Shown here: piece by piece, positions 1 through 10,700 of the stretch | How positions within the stretch are numbered: the first letter of the stretch is position 1 | Layout of the letters: the number at the start of each line of letters is the position of its first letter | Assembly (NCBI RefSeq): GCF_028389875.1 | Contig: NC_084665.1 | Coordinates: 24,500,501 to 24,564,500, forward strand | DNA length: 64,000 nucleotides | Source: Rhea pennata | Taxonomy: Eukaryota > Chordata > Aves > Rheiformes > Rheidae | Direction: 5' to 3' | The notes under the pieces: generated by a model | The model's database searches: none | What the model was told of the DNA's origin: nothing | The model's input: only the letters and a program-made list of their open reading frames with translations | Made by a program: the position numbers and the translations under genes

Positions 1-1640
1 AGTAGCTAATTGATTTAGAAAGGTAGAAAATGTATTTGGGGAGCAGGGCAAAGGTTAGAGTAAGACAGTGAATTGCTAGGAGATGCCTTTAAACATGGGA
101 GAAGAGACTGGGTGTGTGGCAGAGGTGGTTGGATGTTTGGGAATGAAGGATTAATGGAGTTAGGAGGGTACAGGATAACTATTGTAAAAGGATGAACGCA
201 CTGGTGAGCCTCAGAGTAAGAGTGAGTGCTGTGAACTGCAAGAAGACTGAAGAATTACTGTGCTAGGATGCTGTGGGGACAGAAAAGGCCAATTATTGGA
301 GCCCTAAGTGCTTCAGGTATATAGGCTGGTCCTTTATCCTTGGACAGTATATTAAAGCTTTTTCAGGTTATTGTAGTAATGCAAAAGGAAATGTCTGTAA
401 AGAAGTCTTTGCAGAGTTTTCCTTTCACTGCACTTACCATGTGGAGATGTACAGTCTAGCTCAATATTCTTTCAAGTGAAAGAAACCTGTAAAACTTGTT
501 GCCTAAAAAACTATTTCATTTTTGACTTTCTAGTAACAAAGAAAGTTTTTGGTGCTAAAAGAAGCTGTGATGTACTGTACTTCTAAAGCTGTTAAAAGGC
601 TCTTAACAGCTCTATAAAATACTTGTCGCCTCCTCCTGTGCTTTCAGAAAATTTTACTCTAATATTTATTTCACTGGCTTACACAGAATTTCCTCCCATT
701 TAAAGCGTAAGTTGTTAATTATTTCTTGGTTGTCATGATCAACTCCCCTCCAGCTATTAAAATGTACTTGCATTGTAGTTTTATTATTATTTGCAAAATA
801 TTGGAAAAAATAATTTTGCTAGACAGTTAAATTTGAAATAAATATTGACTTGGCTATGCAAATGGCTCTTTTATGTTAATTTCCTGCAAATATTCAAATA
901 GTGTAGTTTTATGAGAAAAAGCACTCATAAAAACAAATCTTTATGAATATTCCCTGGAAGTGAATTTTTAATAGTACACTTGAGCCTAATTTTTGAAAGT
1001 CATACTGTGTGGGTTAGTCTACACAGGTCACTGCACGAAATGGGAAAAATAGTAGTATGTGACTAGTCAATGCTGCATGAATACAAGCTAATATTGGTAT
1101 AAGCTATTCCCAAAAGTCAGATACTTTGACTGTCAAAAAGCTTTGGATACACTGCAAAATTCTTAAAGGTTTTCGAAATGCTTTATGAACAGAAGATAAG
1201 GTAATACTGATGACTGAAATACTTTTTGTGACTTTGCTCATCTAACTAAAATATTATTTGAAAGGAATTGTGAAAGGCAAAACACCCATGCTGGTTTTGT
1301 AGAGAAATGGATTCCCCTGAAATTCTACATATAATTTTAAGGAATTATTTTAAGTTGGTATTGGACTGTATAAAGCATATATGCACAATAATCCACTGTT
1401 TGTGGAGACTAGCTGTGTATTACTGCAGCTTTGAGTAAGTTTATTGTTGCATTCCCTATCTACCTTTATTTTTTCTTTCCAAAAAAATACATAATATTGC
1501 AAAGTCAAGCACACTGAAGTTTGCAAATGGTCATGCTAAGTTTGCTCTGTATGCAAACTCAACTAGTCCCTGCTGTTTTATCACCTCCAACAAGATACTT
1601 CACTGATTTCTACTGAGCATGTGCAAACTGACATTTTCAG
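1..1640. other. Unassigned intergenic DNA upstream of USH2A
   Basis: This AT-rich stretch has only short open frames (the longest is 68 codons) and none resembles a protein I know. I see no tRNA-like, CR1-tail or splice-flanked coding signal. In vertebrates as I recall the order, ESRRG lies 5' of USH2A in the same orientation, so this may be ESRRG-USH2A intergenic DNA, but no ESRRG coding sequence is visible. Confidence 0.6.
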
Positions 1641-1686
1641 GGCTTATAGCTTGATTTTAGGGTCTTATAGTTGGGGTCTTTTTTAA

Positions 1687-1770
1687 GGTCTTATAGCTGG
1701 GGTTAATTCCAAATGGGAATTAACTATGGTTGGTTAATGGGTCTTAGCTATAAGACCCATTTGGAATTAA
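1687..1770. repeat. Foldback of nested inverted repeats at the CR1 5' junction
   Basis: Three exact inverted pairs overlap here. GGTCTTATAGCT at 1687-1698 pairs with 1746-1757. A 15-base arm at 1703-1717 (TTAATTCCAAATGGG) pairs with 1756-1770. ATGGGTCTTA at 1737-1746 pairs with 1751-1760 to give a tight hairpin. Two further GGTCTTATAG-like copies lie just upstream (about 1660-1700). The right arm ends exactly where recognisable CR1 coding sequence begins, so the foldback probably arose at the 5' truncation point of the insertion. Confidence 0.7.
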
Positions 1771-3604
1771 ATCTGGCAAGAGATGTTTAGGACAAGAAGG
1801 ATTATTCAAATATATCAGTAGCAAGAGGAAGACTGGGGAAAATGTGGGCCCACTGCTGAATGGGGTAGGGGGCCTGGTGACGAAGGATACAGAGAAGGCA
1901 GAATTACTGAATGCCTTCTTTGCTTCAGTCTTCACTGCTAAGGGCAGCCCTCAAAAATCCTGGAGCCTGGAGATGAGAAAGTGAATCTGGAGAAAAGAAG
2001 ACTTTCCTTTGGTCAAGGAGGATCAGGTTAGAGATCTTCTAGGCAAACATTATGTCCGCAAATCTATGGGCCCCAATAGGATGCACCCATGAGAACTGAG
2101 GGAGCTGGCAGATGTTGTTGCTAGGCTGCTCTCCATCATCTTTGAAAACTCCTGGAGAACTGGAGAGGTACCTGAGGACTGAAAGAAAGCTAATGTCACT
2201 CCAGTCAAAAAGGGCAAGAAGGAGGACCCAGGCAACTATAGGCCAGTCAGCCTCACCTCCATCCCTGGAAAGGTGATGGAACAGCTCATTCTGGGTGTCA
2301 TCTCCAGGCATATGGAGGAAAAGAAGGTGATCAGGAGTAGCCAGCATGGATTCACCGGGGGGAAATCCTGCTTAACCAATCTGATAGCCTTCTATGATGG
2401 AACAACTGGCTGGGTAGATGAGGGCAGAGCAGTGGACGTTGTGTACCTTGATTTCAGCAAGGTTTTCGACACTGTCTCCCGTAATAGCTTCCTAGGCAAG
2501 CTCAGGAAGTGTGGGTTAGACGAGTGGACAGTGAGGTGGATTGAGAACTGGCTGAAAGGCAGAGCTTAGAGGGTCGTCATCAGTGGCGCAGAGTCTAGTT
2601 GGAGGTCTGTGGCTGATGGAGTTCCCCAGGGCTCAGCACTGGGTCCTGTCTTGTTCAACTTCTCCATCAATGACCTGGATGAGGGGACAGAGTGCCTCCT
2701 CCACAACTTTGCCAATGATCCCAAGCTGGCAGGAGTGGCTGACACACCTGAAGGTTGTGCTGCCATTCAGAGAGACCTGGACTGCCTGGAGAGCTGGACG
2801 GAGAGGAACCTCATGAGGTTCCTCTCATGAGGTTCCTTCCTCATGAGGCAAGTGTAGAGTCCTGCACTTAGGGAGGAATAACTCCATGCACCAGTACAGG
2901 CTCAGGGCTGACCAGCTGGAAAGCAGCTCTGTGGAGAAGGACCTGCGAGTGCTGGTGGACGACATGTTGACCACGAGCCAGCAATGTGCCCTTATGGCCA
3001 AGAAGGCCAAAGGTATCCTGGGGTGCATTAGGAAGACTGTTGCCAGCAGGTCGAGAGAGGTGATCCAGCCTCTCTGCTTAGCCCTGGTGAGGCCCCATCT
3101 CAAGTACTGCGTCCAGTTCTGGGCTCTTCAGTACAAGAGAGACACGGAGCTACCGGAGAGAGTCCAGCGTAGGGCTACAAAGATGATTAGAGGACTGGCG
3201 CATCTGCCATATGAGGAACGGCTGCGAGAGCTGGGCCTGTTCAGCCTGCGGAAGAGAAGACTGAGGGGGAATCTTATCAATGTGTATAAGGATCCAAAGG
3301 GAGGGTGTCAAGGGGATGGGGACAAACTCTTTTCAGTAGTGCCATGCAAAAAGACAAGAGGCAACGGGCAAAAACTGAACCACAGGAAGTTCTGCCTGAC
3401 CATGAGGGGGAATTCCTTCACTGTGAGTGTGACGGAGCACTGGCACAGGTTGCCCAGAGAGGTGGTGGAGTCTCCTTCTCTGGAGATATTCTAAACCTGT
3501 CTGGATGCGATCCTGTCTAACATGCTCTAGGTGACCCTGCTGAGCAGGGAGATTGGACTAGATGATCTCCAGAGGTCCCTTCCAACCTTACCCTTTCTGT
3601 GATT
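1771..3604 (+). mobile_element. CR1 LINE, 5'-truncated and inactive (ORF2 reverse transcriptase remnant)
   Basis: Conceptual translation in shifting frames gives CR1 ORF2 from the region after the endonuclease to the C-terminus. Recognisable motifs are KYISSKRKTGENVGPLLN near 1805-1860, NYRPVSLTSIPGK at about 2235-2270, SQHGFTGGKSCLTNL at about 2340-2380, YLDFSKVFDT at about 2443-2475 and [15 protein letters not shown] at about 2612-2660. The C-terminal [12 protein letters not shown] segment is near 3090-3125. The 3' end carries the CR1 tail GGACTAGATGATCTCC at 3555-3570. The copy is dead: stop codons interrupt it (for example at 2567), the catalytic FADD motif reads FAND near 2709, and a short local duplication at 2800-2850 shifts the frame. 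The endonuclease is missing, as is usual for 5'-truncated CR1. Confidence 0.95.
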
Positions 3605-5780
3605 TTTTTTAAAAAAGACATCTAAATTCAAATTTCAGCTCCAGAGCACAGAGGCTTTAGAACTATGGTTTTCAAAAATTTCTAGTGGTAGTACACGGTT
3701 GCAAAACAAACTAGGCTTTAGAGATAGCTGCTGTCTTTTCCTATAAAGTTGTGGATAACCCTATTTGTCATGAACAACATGTTGAGTCAGTAGGATCAGA
3801 CCCCAGATTATGTCAAAATTTTCTGATGTTGGGCAGATTCTCAGGTGGGATCTGTGTGGCTAACAGCACATCAGTGAAAGGCTTTCTTTTCTGAAGAGAC
3901 AAACAGTTTTAACTGTAAAGGCTGAAGCATTCAAATTAGATCACTTTGTGTGCTACAATTCTCTTTAATAGGCATAATAAATCCTTCACGAGAATTCATT
4001 TCAAAATAGTAGCACATTTTCTTGGATTCTAGAAATCTCTGTGTGTATATAACATAAATGTTTTCATACATACATTAAATAACCCTCAAAACACTCCTGT
4101 GAAATAGATGTATATTATTTCAAAATCATTCTTGGGTTGTTTGTTTGTGAAACAGTGTATATAGTGCACCTGTTGCAGGCTGTAAAAGGCTTTGGATGCT
4201 TTCTAATCTGTTTAACCTCCTGCAGGTAGCTTATTCATTATATTCCTGATGAACAATGGTGTCCTTGACAAAAATGAAATGATCCTTGACCTGGGTAATT
4301 GCACAGTGGCTTGCAATATGATTTTGCAAGGCTTGTGCTACTGTCTTGTGTAATCAAACATATGAATTATGTAACCCTCTTCTGGGCTGATTTTCCTTGG
4401 GGATACAGGGTGCAACATGAATCAGCAGGCCTGTTTCCCAAACTGAGCACAGACTAGGTAAGATGCTACACTGTAGGTGGGGGGTGTTGGGGCTGTCAAG
4501 CATTTGCAGAATAAAACAGATGAATGCATTTTGCAATGAAGTGTGTGTATGTGCCCTGACTTTCTTCTAGTATCCTGTTTGACCTGCAAGATTCCTAGAA
4601 CAGGCCTTGCTGGTCACCAGAAAGAGGTGGGTAAGGGCAAAAGCAGAAACTGTTTTTTATATTTCAGAAATGCTAAGTAGTATATACAAGTCATAACTGG
4701 ATATCTTTGGCTACTCAGAAAGTTCCCATTTTGGTCAGGCGCGTGCTCTATAACTCACAGTCATTTTAATTCTGCTTGATGTTCCAAGATGTTAACTATT
4801 ATCTGGGATTTTATTATTAAGCTGTTTTCTGTTTGTTCCCTTTCCACGGCGTTCTTAAAGACGTGTTTTTGTTCTTTATGTGCGAATGCTATTACTGTCA
4901 TATTGTTGGCTGAGCAATAGTCATCTATGGTCTTACTATGGTATTTCTGTAGAAACGTTGTGTGCTGGACCATACCTCAGACCAGTGTCCCTCCCTCAAC
5001 CCATCCCTTCCATGGTAAACAAAGCTCTTTACATTTGAATACTTTGGGAAAAGTAATTTTGACTGGAGAGCTAAAATAGTTTAATGACTAGAGAACACGA
5101 AACCACAGTAAAGTGACTGATAACACATAGACTGACTAAAGCTAGAAATTGCTATTTACCTTTTATGACCTTAGGAAGATCATCTGTATTACACAAGAGA
5201 TGTGCTTGGGACAGTCTAGAAGCTTGCTTGATGCAGGATGAAGGTCAGGTTAATATACATTAAGCGTTGTGATGGAGCAAGGTTTCTTAGCGACTGCCTG
5301 TGTGGCTGGAGAATCCTGTTGGTACATCGCTAGTCAAATTCAAACATGCTAAGATCACAAGTTACTTAAAGTGCGTAAAGTCACTGTTCAAAAGGTTTAT
5401 GTAGGCATATCCCATGCTGGTTAGGACACAGACCTTTAGGCCTTGATGTAGCATCTCATAGGTTGGTGTAGACACACACACACACACGAAAGCCTCAAGA
5501 AAATTGCTGAAAGCTACCTGAGCCTCACATATAAGAAAATGCAAAATTTTTTTAAAGGTTTGTAAAATTTGTGAATCACAACCAATTCACTGCTGCACAG
5601 GTTGTGTATTTGATCACAGAAGCAGAGGGTGGTGCGTATGAGGGAAACACACTTAAGCTACAACCCTTACTGCGCTCTTTTTCTGTGCCCTTGAATATGT
5701 CTTCTGATTTCTCTACTTTCAGTGTGTCTAGAAGAGAAATTCATTCCTCTTTTCTCTCCCTTCACATGGAAAACAGCCAA
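3605..5780. other. Unassigned DNA between the CR1 copy and the CpG island
   Basis: No coding exon, RNA gene or repeat of a family I recognise is visible. A short CA microsatellite lies near 5471-5487. An open frame of 122 codons (5571-5939) runs into the CpG island, but it has no recognisable domain and its second half is low-complexity GC-rich sequence, so I do not call it a gene. Distal promoter elements of USH2A could lie in the last few hundred bases. Confidence 0.5.
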
Positions 5781-6076
5781 AACCTGCGCCGAAAATCAGG
5801 CGTAGACCCACGGGCCTCGCTTTCCAAACCTTTAACTGGCAGGGCTTGGCGGAGGTGGCCTGCTGCTGCCACGACCGCCACATCCGCTCCCGCGGGGGCT
5901 CCCCGCCGCCTGGCCGCCCTGTCACGCCTCACGCGTTAAGCCAGTGAAGGCTAAAAGCGCGCGTGTCGCCGTGGTGGGGTGTGCGTGTGCGTGTGCGTGT
6001 GGGGGGAGACCCGCAGCACGAGCCGCGTCCGCCGCGCGGCTGCTTTAAGACGAGGCGCGCGCGCGAGGCGCGGACC

Positions 6077-6085
6077 CGCCCCCGC
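6077..6085 (-). promoter_or_regulatory. EGR/SP-type GC box in the CpG island
   Basis: CGCCCCCGC on the + strand is the exact complement of the GCGGGGGCG EGR1 consensus and also overlaps an SP/KLF-like GC box. GC-rich islands contain such words by chance, so this is only a candidate site. Confidence 0.4.
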
Positions 6086-6166
6086 AGGGCGCGCGGGCAG
6101 GCGGCGGCGGCGGCGGCGGTTGGCGGCCGGCGGCCGCAGCCCGCAGCGGGGGGGGGGGGGGGCGGC

Positions 6167-6179
6167 GTCGCCAGGCAAC
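6167..6179 (+). promoter_or_regulatory. USH2A: Perfect RFX X-box candidate in the USH2A promoter
   Basis: GTCGCC-A-GGCAAC fits the RFX consensus GTNRCC-N(0-3)-RGYAAC at every position with a one-base spacer. RFX factors activate ciliary genes through X-boxes close to the transcription start, and usherin works at the photoreceptor periciliary region and the hair-bundle ankle links. A further half site (GTTGCT) lies at 6190-6195. The motif match is seen directly; occupancy and function are inferred. Confidence 0.6.
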
Positions 6180-6330
6180 GGCGGGCGGCGTTGCTGGCCG
6201 GGAGCCGCCGGGCGCCGCGCGCTCGCCTCCGCGGGCCGCGGTGAATAACGGTAAAATCAACTTATTTACCGGCCGCCGCCGCGCGGCTCGCTTGGGCTCG
6301 CGCCCCGCCGAGGTACCTGCCCGTCGTGCC

Positions 6331-6338
6331 GGTGAGCA
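6331..6338 (+). other. USH2A: Candidate splice donor of noncoding exon 1
   Basis: CCG|GTGAGC is the best 5' splice site at the downstream edge of the CpG island; the exon would end at 6332. A weaker alternative is GAG|GTACCT, ending at 6312. Paired with the acceptor at 7053 it would give a first intron of about 0.7 kb. No transcript evidence is available, so the first exon is inferred by analogy with the mammalian gene, whose exon 1 is untranslated. Confidence 0.4.
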
Positions 6339-6344
6339 GCAGCG

Positions 6345-7053
6345 CAGGCGTTTGCTATTAAAAGATCCACATGGGACAGATGGGGATGTGGTTTTAATCA
6401 GCTTTGCTGAGAGGAGCTGCGTGAGATGGGCAGTGGGGGTAAGACACAAAGTGCGTTGTAAACTTGAAGGAATTATGTCATTTTATGTGGAAAGTCGGAG
6501 GTCAACTTTTTTTTTTTTTTTTTTTTTTTTCCTTCCGTGTGTATAACGTGCCTCAGAAGCGCAAGCTGAGGAAGTGTGTAACTCCACATTTTAAATGGAG
6601 CTATCGGGGTGATGCTTTGCAGAGCCTAAAGGTAGCAATGTAAAGCTGGGGTAAGCACTGGGGGATTTTAAGTGCAAAGTTTGGTGAATTGCCTTAAAAC
6701 CATTAGAAAATACATTCAGGGTGTTTGATGCCTAGGTTGCCTGCTATGGCTTACTATCATATTCTGTCTTTATTACATTAAAATACAAAGCTGGGCATGT
6801 GCTTTGTGTACCGTGATAGATTTGGGTTAAATTCTGCTTTGCTGTGAATGTGTACAACTTCAAGCAGGCCTAGTCCTGTTGGTCTTCTTCAGAGAGATCT
6901 CTTGGCCTTAGCTGGCTAAAGTTGAAAGATCTGGGCGGTTGACGTAAAAGCGAAGGAAGAATTTTGTTTCAGAAATCCAGCAGAACATCCACTCTGCTTG
7001 TGAGAAGTGGTATGTTTCTCCTGTGGACTGTGTCTGTTTTCTGTGGTTTGCAG
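6345..7053 (+). other. USH2A: Probable USH2A intron 1
   Basis: The stretch lies between the CpG island and the probable exon 2 acceptor. It has a T24 tract at 6507-6530 and no recognisable coding sequence. Its right end is a pyrimidine-rich run closing in TTTGCAG at 7047-7053. Confidence 0.45.
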
Positions 7054-7248
7054 GTACCAGCTGTCACCCACCTCTGTTTCACTGACCAGAAGACATAAAT
7101 GTCCTCGGCGACAGAATCCTCGTGTTGGTGTTTTGAAGATGAAGCACTGCATAATCTCTTAAAGCATACCACCTGAGGATATTGCTACCAACATGGACAT
7201 CATTATTTATTTACTGATGCTTTAATCAGGAAGAGCTTTTTTGTAAAC
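7054..7248 (+). other. USH2A: Probable USH2A 5' UTR part of exon 2
   Basis: An acceptor (TTTGCAG, ending 7053) precedes the start codon by 195 bases. This leader contains three ATG codons that open short upstream frames: 7099-7176 (25 codons plus stop), 7139-7162 (7 codons plus stop) and 7193-7225 (10 codons plus stop). The last has a strong start context (AACATGG) and stops 23 bases before the main ATG. The leader extent depends on the inferred acceptor. Confidence 0.5.
7193..7225 (+). other. Upstream ORF of 10 codons ahead of USH2A
   Basis: The frame runs from ATG at 7193 to TAA at 7223-7225. Its context has A at -3 and G at +4, which is closer to the Kozak optimum than the main usherin ATG (A at -3, A at +4). 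It ends 23 bases before that ATG in a different frame, an arrangement that could limit usherin translation or require reinitiation. It is seen in the sequence; regulatory effect is inferred and depends on this region being in the mature leader. Confidence 0.45.
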
Positions 7249-7733
7249 ATGAATTGCTGGGCTCTTTCCTTAAGGTGTCGTTTCTTGTTTCATGCTATTG
7301 AAACATTAATCTTAACTCGCTATGACTCCTTTCTGTTGGTCAGCTCTCAGGGGCATTTCCCTAGGCTAGAAAATGTGGGAGCTTTCAAGAACGTGTCTAT
7401 TGTGCCAACTCAAGCTACTTGTGGGCTGCCAGACCGAGGTACTTTTTGTCATAGCTCAGTTGCTGTTGAAAGTATTATGTCCTGCACCCAGAGGTTTTGT
7501 GTTCAAGAATGTCCGTACAGGTCTTCACCTTCTTCCTACAAGTTGCTCCTTTCAGAAGGCCTTGGTACCTGTATCACAGAAGATAAAAAAGACTTGCATC
7601 CAGGGTCCTTCAGCAACGCTTCAAGCTTTATTTTTCATAATCACAAGGATTGCTTCTCTACTCCCCACTCAGTGAGGCTTGCAGTTTCATTTACGTTAAC
7701 TGTGTGGTTGAAACCTGAGCAAGAAGGTGTAAT
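7249..7733 (+). CDS. USH2A: USH2A exon 2: start codon, signal region, cysteine-rich segment, start of LamG-like domain
   Basis: This exon encodes residues 1-161 and two bases of codon 162. The start MNCWALSL matches the human usherin start pattern (MNCPVLSL as recalled). The next strongly conserved stretch is FPRLENVGAF (37-46), followed by CGLPDR (58-63) and a cluster of cysteines at 58, 67, 79, 84, 88, 108 and 135. The G-like domain begins around FTLTVWLKPEQ (148-158). The donor AT|GTAAGTA at 7734 splits the ATG codon of Met162; reading on would hit TAA at 7735. Oddities: the N-terminal hydrophobic segment is broken by Glu18, Arg24 and Asp26, and there are sequons at Asn48 (NVS) and Asn123 (NAS) that the human sequence, as I recall it, lacks. 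The ATG is chosen because an in-frame stop at 7174-7176 precedes it with no intervening in-frame ATG. Confidence 0.96.
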
Positions 7734-10700
7734 GTAAGTAGTATTGCAGGTGTTTACTTTCCTGATGCTCTTAGAAAAATTGATCATTGTAGTCACAGTC
7801 ATTATTAGCAAGCTATTTAAAATTTTTAAAAAGTACAATGAGAAACTATGATGTTTTAAAGCTGTATTTAGGTTGGAGTCTTCACAAGTGTCAGAACAAG
7901 TAGAATTGGTTTCTGTAATGCTGACGCAGATGATAGTCCCCTTATTTTCAGTGGAACTATTGATACACAAAATGCATGTCTATCCTTTAAAATCTAAGTA
8001 TGTGTTTCTAATTCATATTGTTTCTTCTAAAAGCTTCTGGAAAGCATGTTATCAAGAATTTATGCTGTTGCTATTTTCGTGATGGAAAAAATGATCTAAA
8101 ATTTTCGGAACCCCCCCCCCACACACACAAAAAGAGTTTACTCTTTTTAAAACAAACAAAGCCCCAAATCTCACAAAATTAATATTCTGGTACTATGAAA
8201 GGGTAATATTCTTGGCTTTTCTGGAAGATCTGTGGAATGCTGACAAATTAGAGCTCATGTTCATGCTGCAACAAAATATCCCATTATTCAAACTGTTTGT
8301 GCAGTTTCACAAAGTGTTCACCAAATGGACATAACTAAACATGATTCTTCCCTTAACTGCCTACATGTCACATTTTTAGCAAATATGACTTTGTTATAAG
8401 TGCCTTTTCAGTTTGATTGTGCCTGACTATAATGAAAAGCCTGTTTTCAGAGGAAAAACATCACAAATCCTGCAAAAAAGTTCACTTTACCGTAAGAATG
8501 CACAGCTGTCTCCTCTTCCTTCCCCTGGTTATTCAGATCCTCTTTAAAGTAAAGCACATTAAAAATATAGTACATTCCTTCAGAGCATGTTTTATAAATA
8601 CTTTTGTACTTGTTCTCTTAGACTGCAAATAATGATGTGCTGTATGCATCGTTCTTTAACTATTTTGCATGCTACTCTGAAATAGTAACTTTCTGTCTAG
8701 GTGGGTGAAAATCACTAGAAAAAATAGAAACATTTAGAATTAATTATTCATGCATTTTGCAGACTATACCTTTAAAAGAACAACTTATCTATAATCTTCA
8801 CACTATTAAAGTTGTTGTGGTCTTTGAGAGGGAATAAATGTGAGCTCTACCTGGCAAAAGTGACTTTGGTTTGAGCTTAAGTTAAATCAACTCAGCTGAG
8901 GGAATGTGTGAAGGAGTTTCTGGAGCTTTGGCCTAGTATATTTTGTAGGCAGCATTTTTCATATGATGTTTGAATCTTGAACATCAGACAGCCCATTCTT
9001 GGGGTTCTCTTCTATCCTGAGTTTGTGTGCATGGATACATATCAGATTATTATTCAGCAGAGTGCATGGCTAACTTGAAGCAGAAAAGTCCGGCTAATTT
9101 CCAGGCAAGCTGTTGCAATGATATGTGGAGTGAGATCTGGGGAAATGTTTTGTCAATAGAATGGGCTGTTGGAACCTAAAACAATCAAATGTGTATGTGC
9201 CTTGTTTTAACTTGCTAAGTGCTATGCAGAAAGAGGGCCCCACTGAGATCTGATTATCTGTAGACTTGCATAAAACATTACTGACTCTTGTTATGTGCAC
9301 AGTGTAGATATCCTTGTTCGGTGGGTTTTATAGATCACTTTAAAATTTAGATGTTTTACTTAATTTTTGCTACAGATCACTTTTTTCTGCTGCTGTGTGA
9401 GGTTGCTACTATGCAGCATGTAGAAATGACAATGGTATGGCCTAGTCCTGAAAATTGGAAGTTGGACAGCAGACTTGCCAATGGACAAGATGATATGCTG
9501 TGGTCTGTTTTTTTTATTCCACTGTCCATATAAATTTTTCTTTCAGGATACCAGTTTGGGGGAAGTTATAAAGATACAGCAAAACAGAAAAAAGAATTAT
9601 GGGCACCTATTGCTCTTGACTAAAAGATAGAAAAGTTGAAATCTAGCAGGAGGGGGTCAGTATATATACACACATGCTAGTTGATAGATAACAACTGATT
9701 AAACTGGTAGAGCAGCAGGGGGAACTTGGGATAAGTTCATTGCATCATCAGGAGCAGAAGCCTGGTTTACTATACATAGACACATTGCAACCAATATTGT
9801 ATGATTAGTTCATGCAGAGAGATTCAAGCTAGATTAGGTGTTGTGGGCATTATAGCCAAGGATAGTATAGAGATACCTGTAATACAAGCACTTGCAGAAA
9901 GCTAGTCAGCCGTTCCATGACACACCACTGAAGCTTGACTCAGAAGGCATCCTACAAAAGAGAAATAGCCTAACGGACTGTTAAGAAAATTATATATTTT
10001 TCTTTTATTGTATTGGTTTAGTGAATCCTTCAGGTTGGTAGAAGCGGTTGGATTTGCCAGGTGTCCTATGTTTTGCAGTCCCTGATGACTTCTGTTGTTT
10101 TGTTTGAAGTCATTTGTGAGAGAGACCTTTTAATCACCTATCTCTGCAGAGGGACTTCGCTAAACTTGAACCCATTTGAACAAAGTCTTTGAGCTGCAAC
10201 CTGACAACATGAGGAAGATGGGCCAGAACCCTCTGCTTGTTTTACAAGTAGAATAATTGAAAATTTAACAAGATACTTCAATTACTGACTAAGTCTTCTG
10301 GTATTAAGTACAGCAGACCCACAGTTTTTGGATTTGCCATACCAGTGCACTTCTCTGTGCTGAATGTAAAATGCTAGAGAAAGACAAGGAAAGAACTCAG
10401 GAGTCCTGATGTATGACACCCCATTGCCATCTCAGAAAGACTGCAACGTTTCTTAGTTACGGATGTGCCCCTGCAAGAGAACAGCAGAATCTTTCTGCTA
10501 GGAGTTACTGTGCTTATTGAAGTGGGAAATACTGGCACAAGGATCCAAAGTTTGAGGGCCCTTAGACGTTTGTGACTTTCCAGGAGACATATATATGTGG
10601 GTAATTAAAGACATGAAGGAGAATTTTCTTCATCAGTTTCATATACTAAGATTTCTTATGTGAAATGGGAAAAGAATATGCTTTCATAGAAAGGGAAGTC

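Larger units (their letters stand above)
5800..6345 (+). promoter_or_regulatory. USH2A: CpG island and probable USH2A promoter
   Basis: GC content and CpG frequency rise abruptly here against AT-rich surroundings, with runs such as GGCGGCGGCGG, a G14 homopolymer near 6149-6162 and many CG dinucleotides. There is no clear TATA box, which fits a dispersed CpG-island promoter. It lies about 0.9 kb upstream of the usherin start codon, the right place for a noncoding first exon as in the mammalian gene. Regulatory matches inside include an RFX X-box (6167-6179) and an EGR/ZIF268-type site (6077-6085). The transcription start cannot be fixed from sequence. Bidirectional transcription is possible but unsupported. 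Confidence 0.8.

Noticed and set aside
1..1640. 3' end of ESRRG expected by vertebrate synteny
   Set aside because: No nuclear receptor coding sequence or clear long 3' UTR signature is visible. Synteny alone does not support a call.
5571..5939. 122-codon open frame running into the CpG island
   Set aside because: It has no domain or homology that I recognise. The C-terminal half is biased to Ala, Arg and Pro because of island composition, and open frames are common in CpG islands.
5951..6449. Several overlapping frames on both strands in the CpG island
   Set aside because: They are low-complexity Arg/Ala/Pro/Gly frames caused by lack of stop codons in GC-rich DNA.
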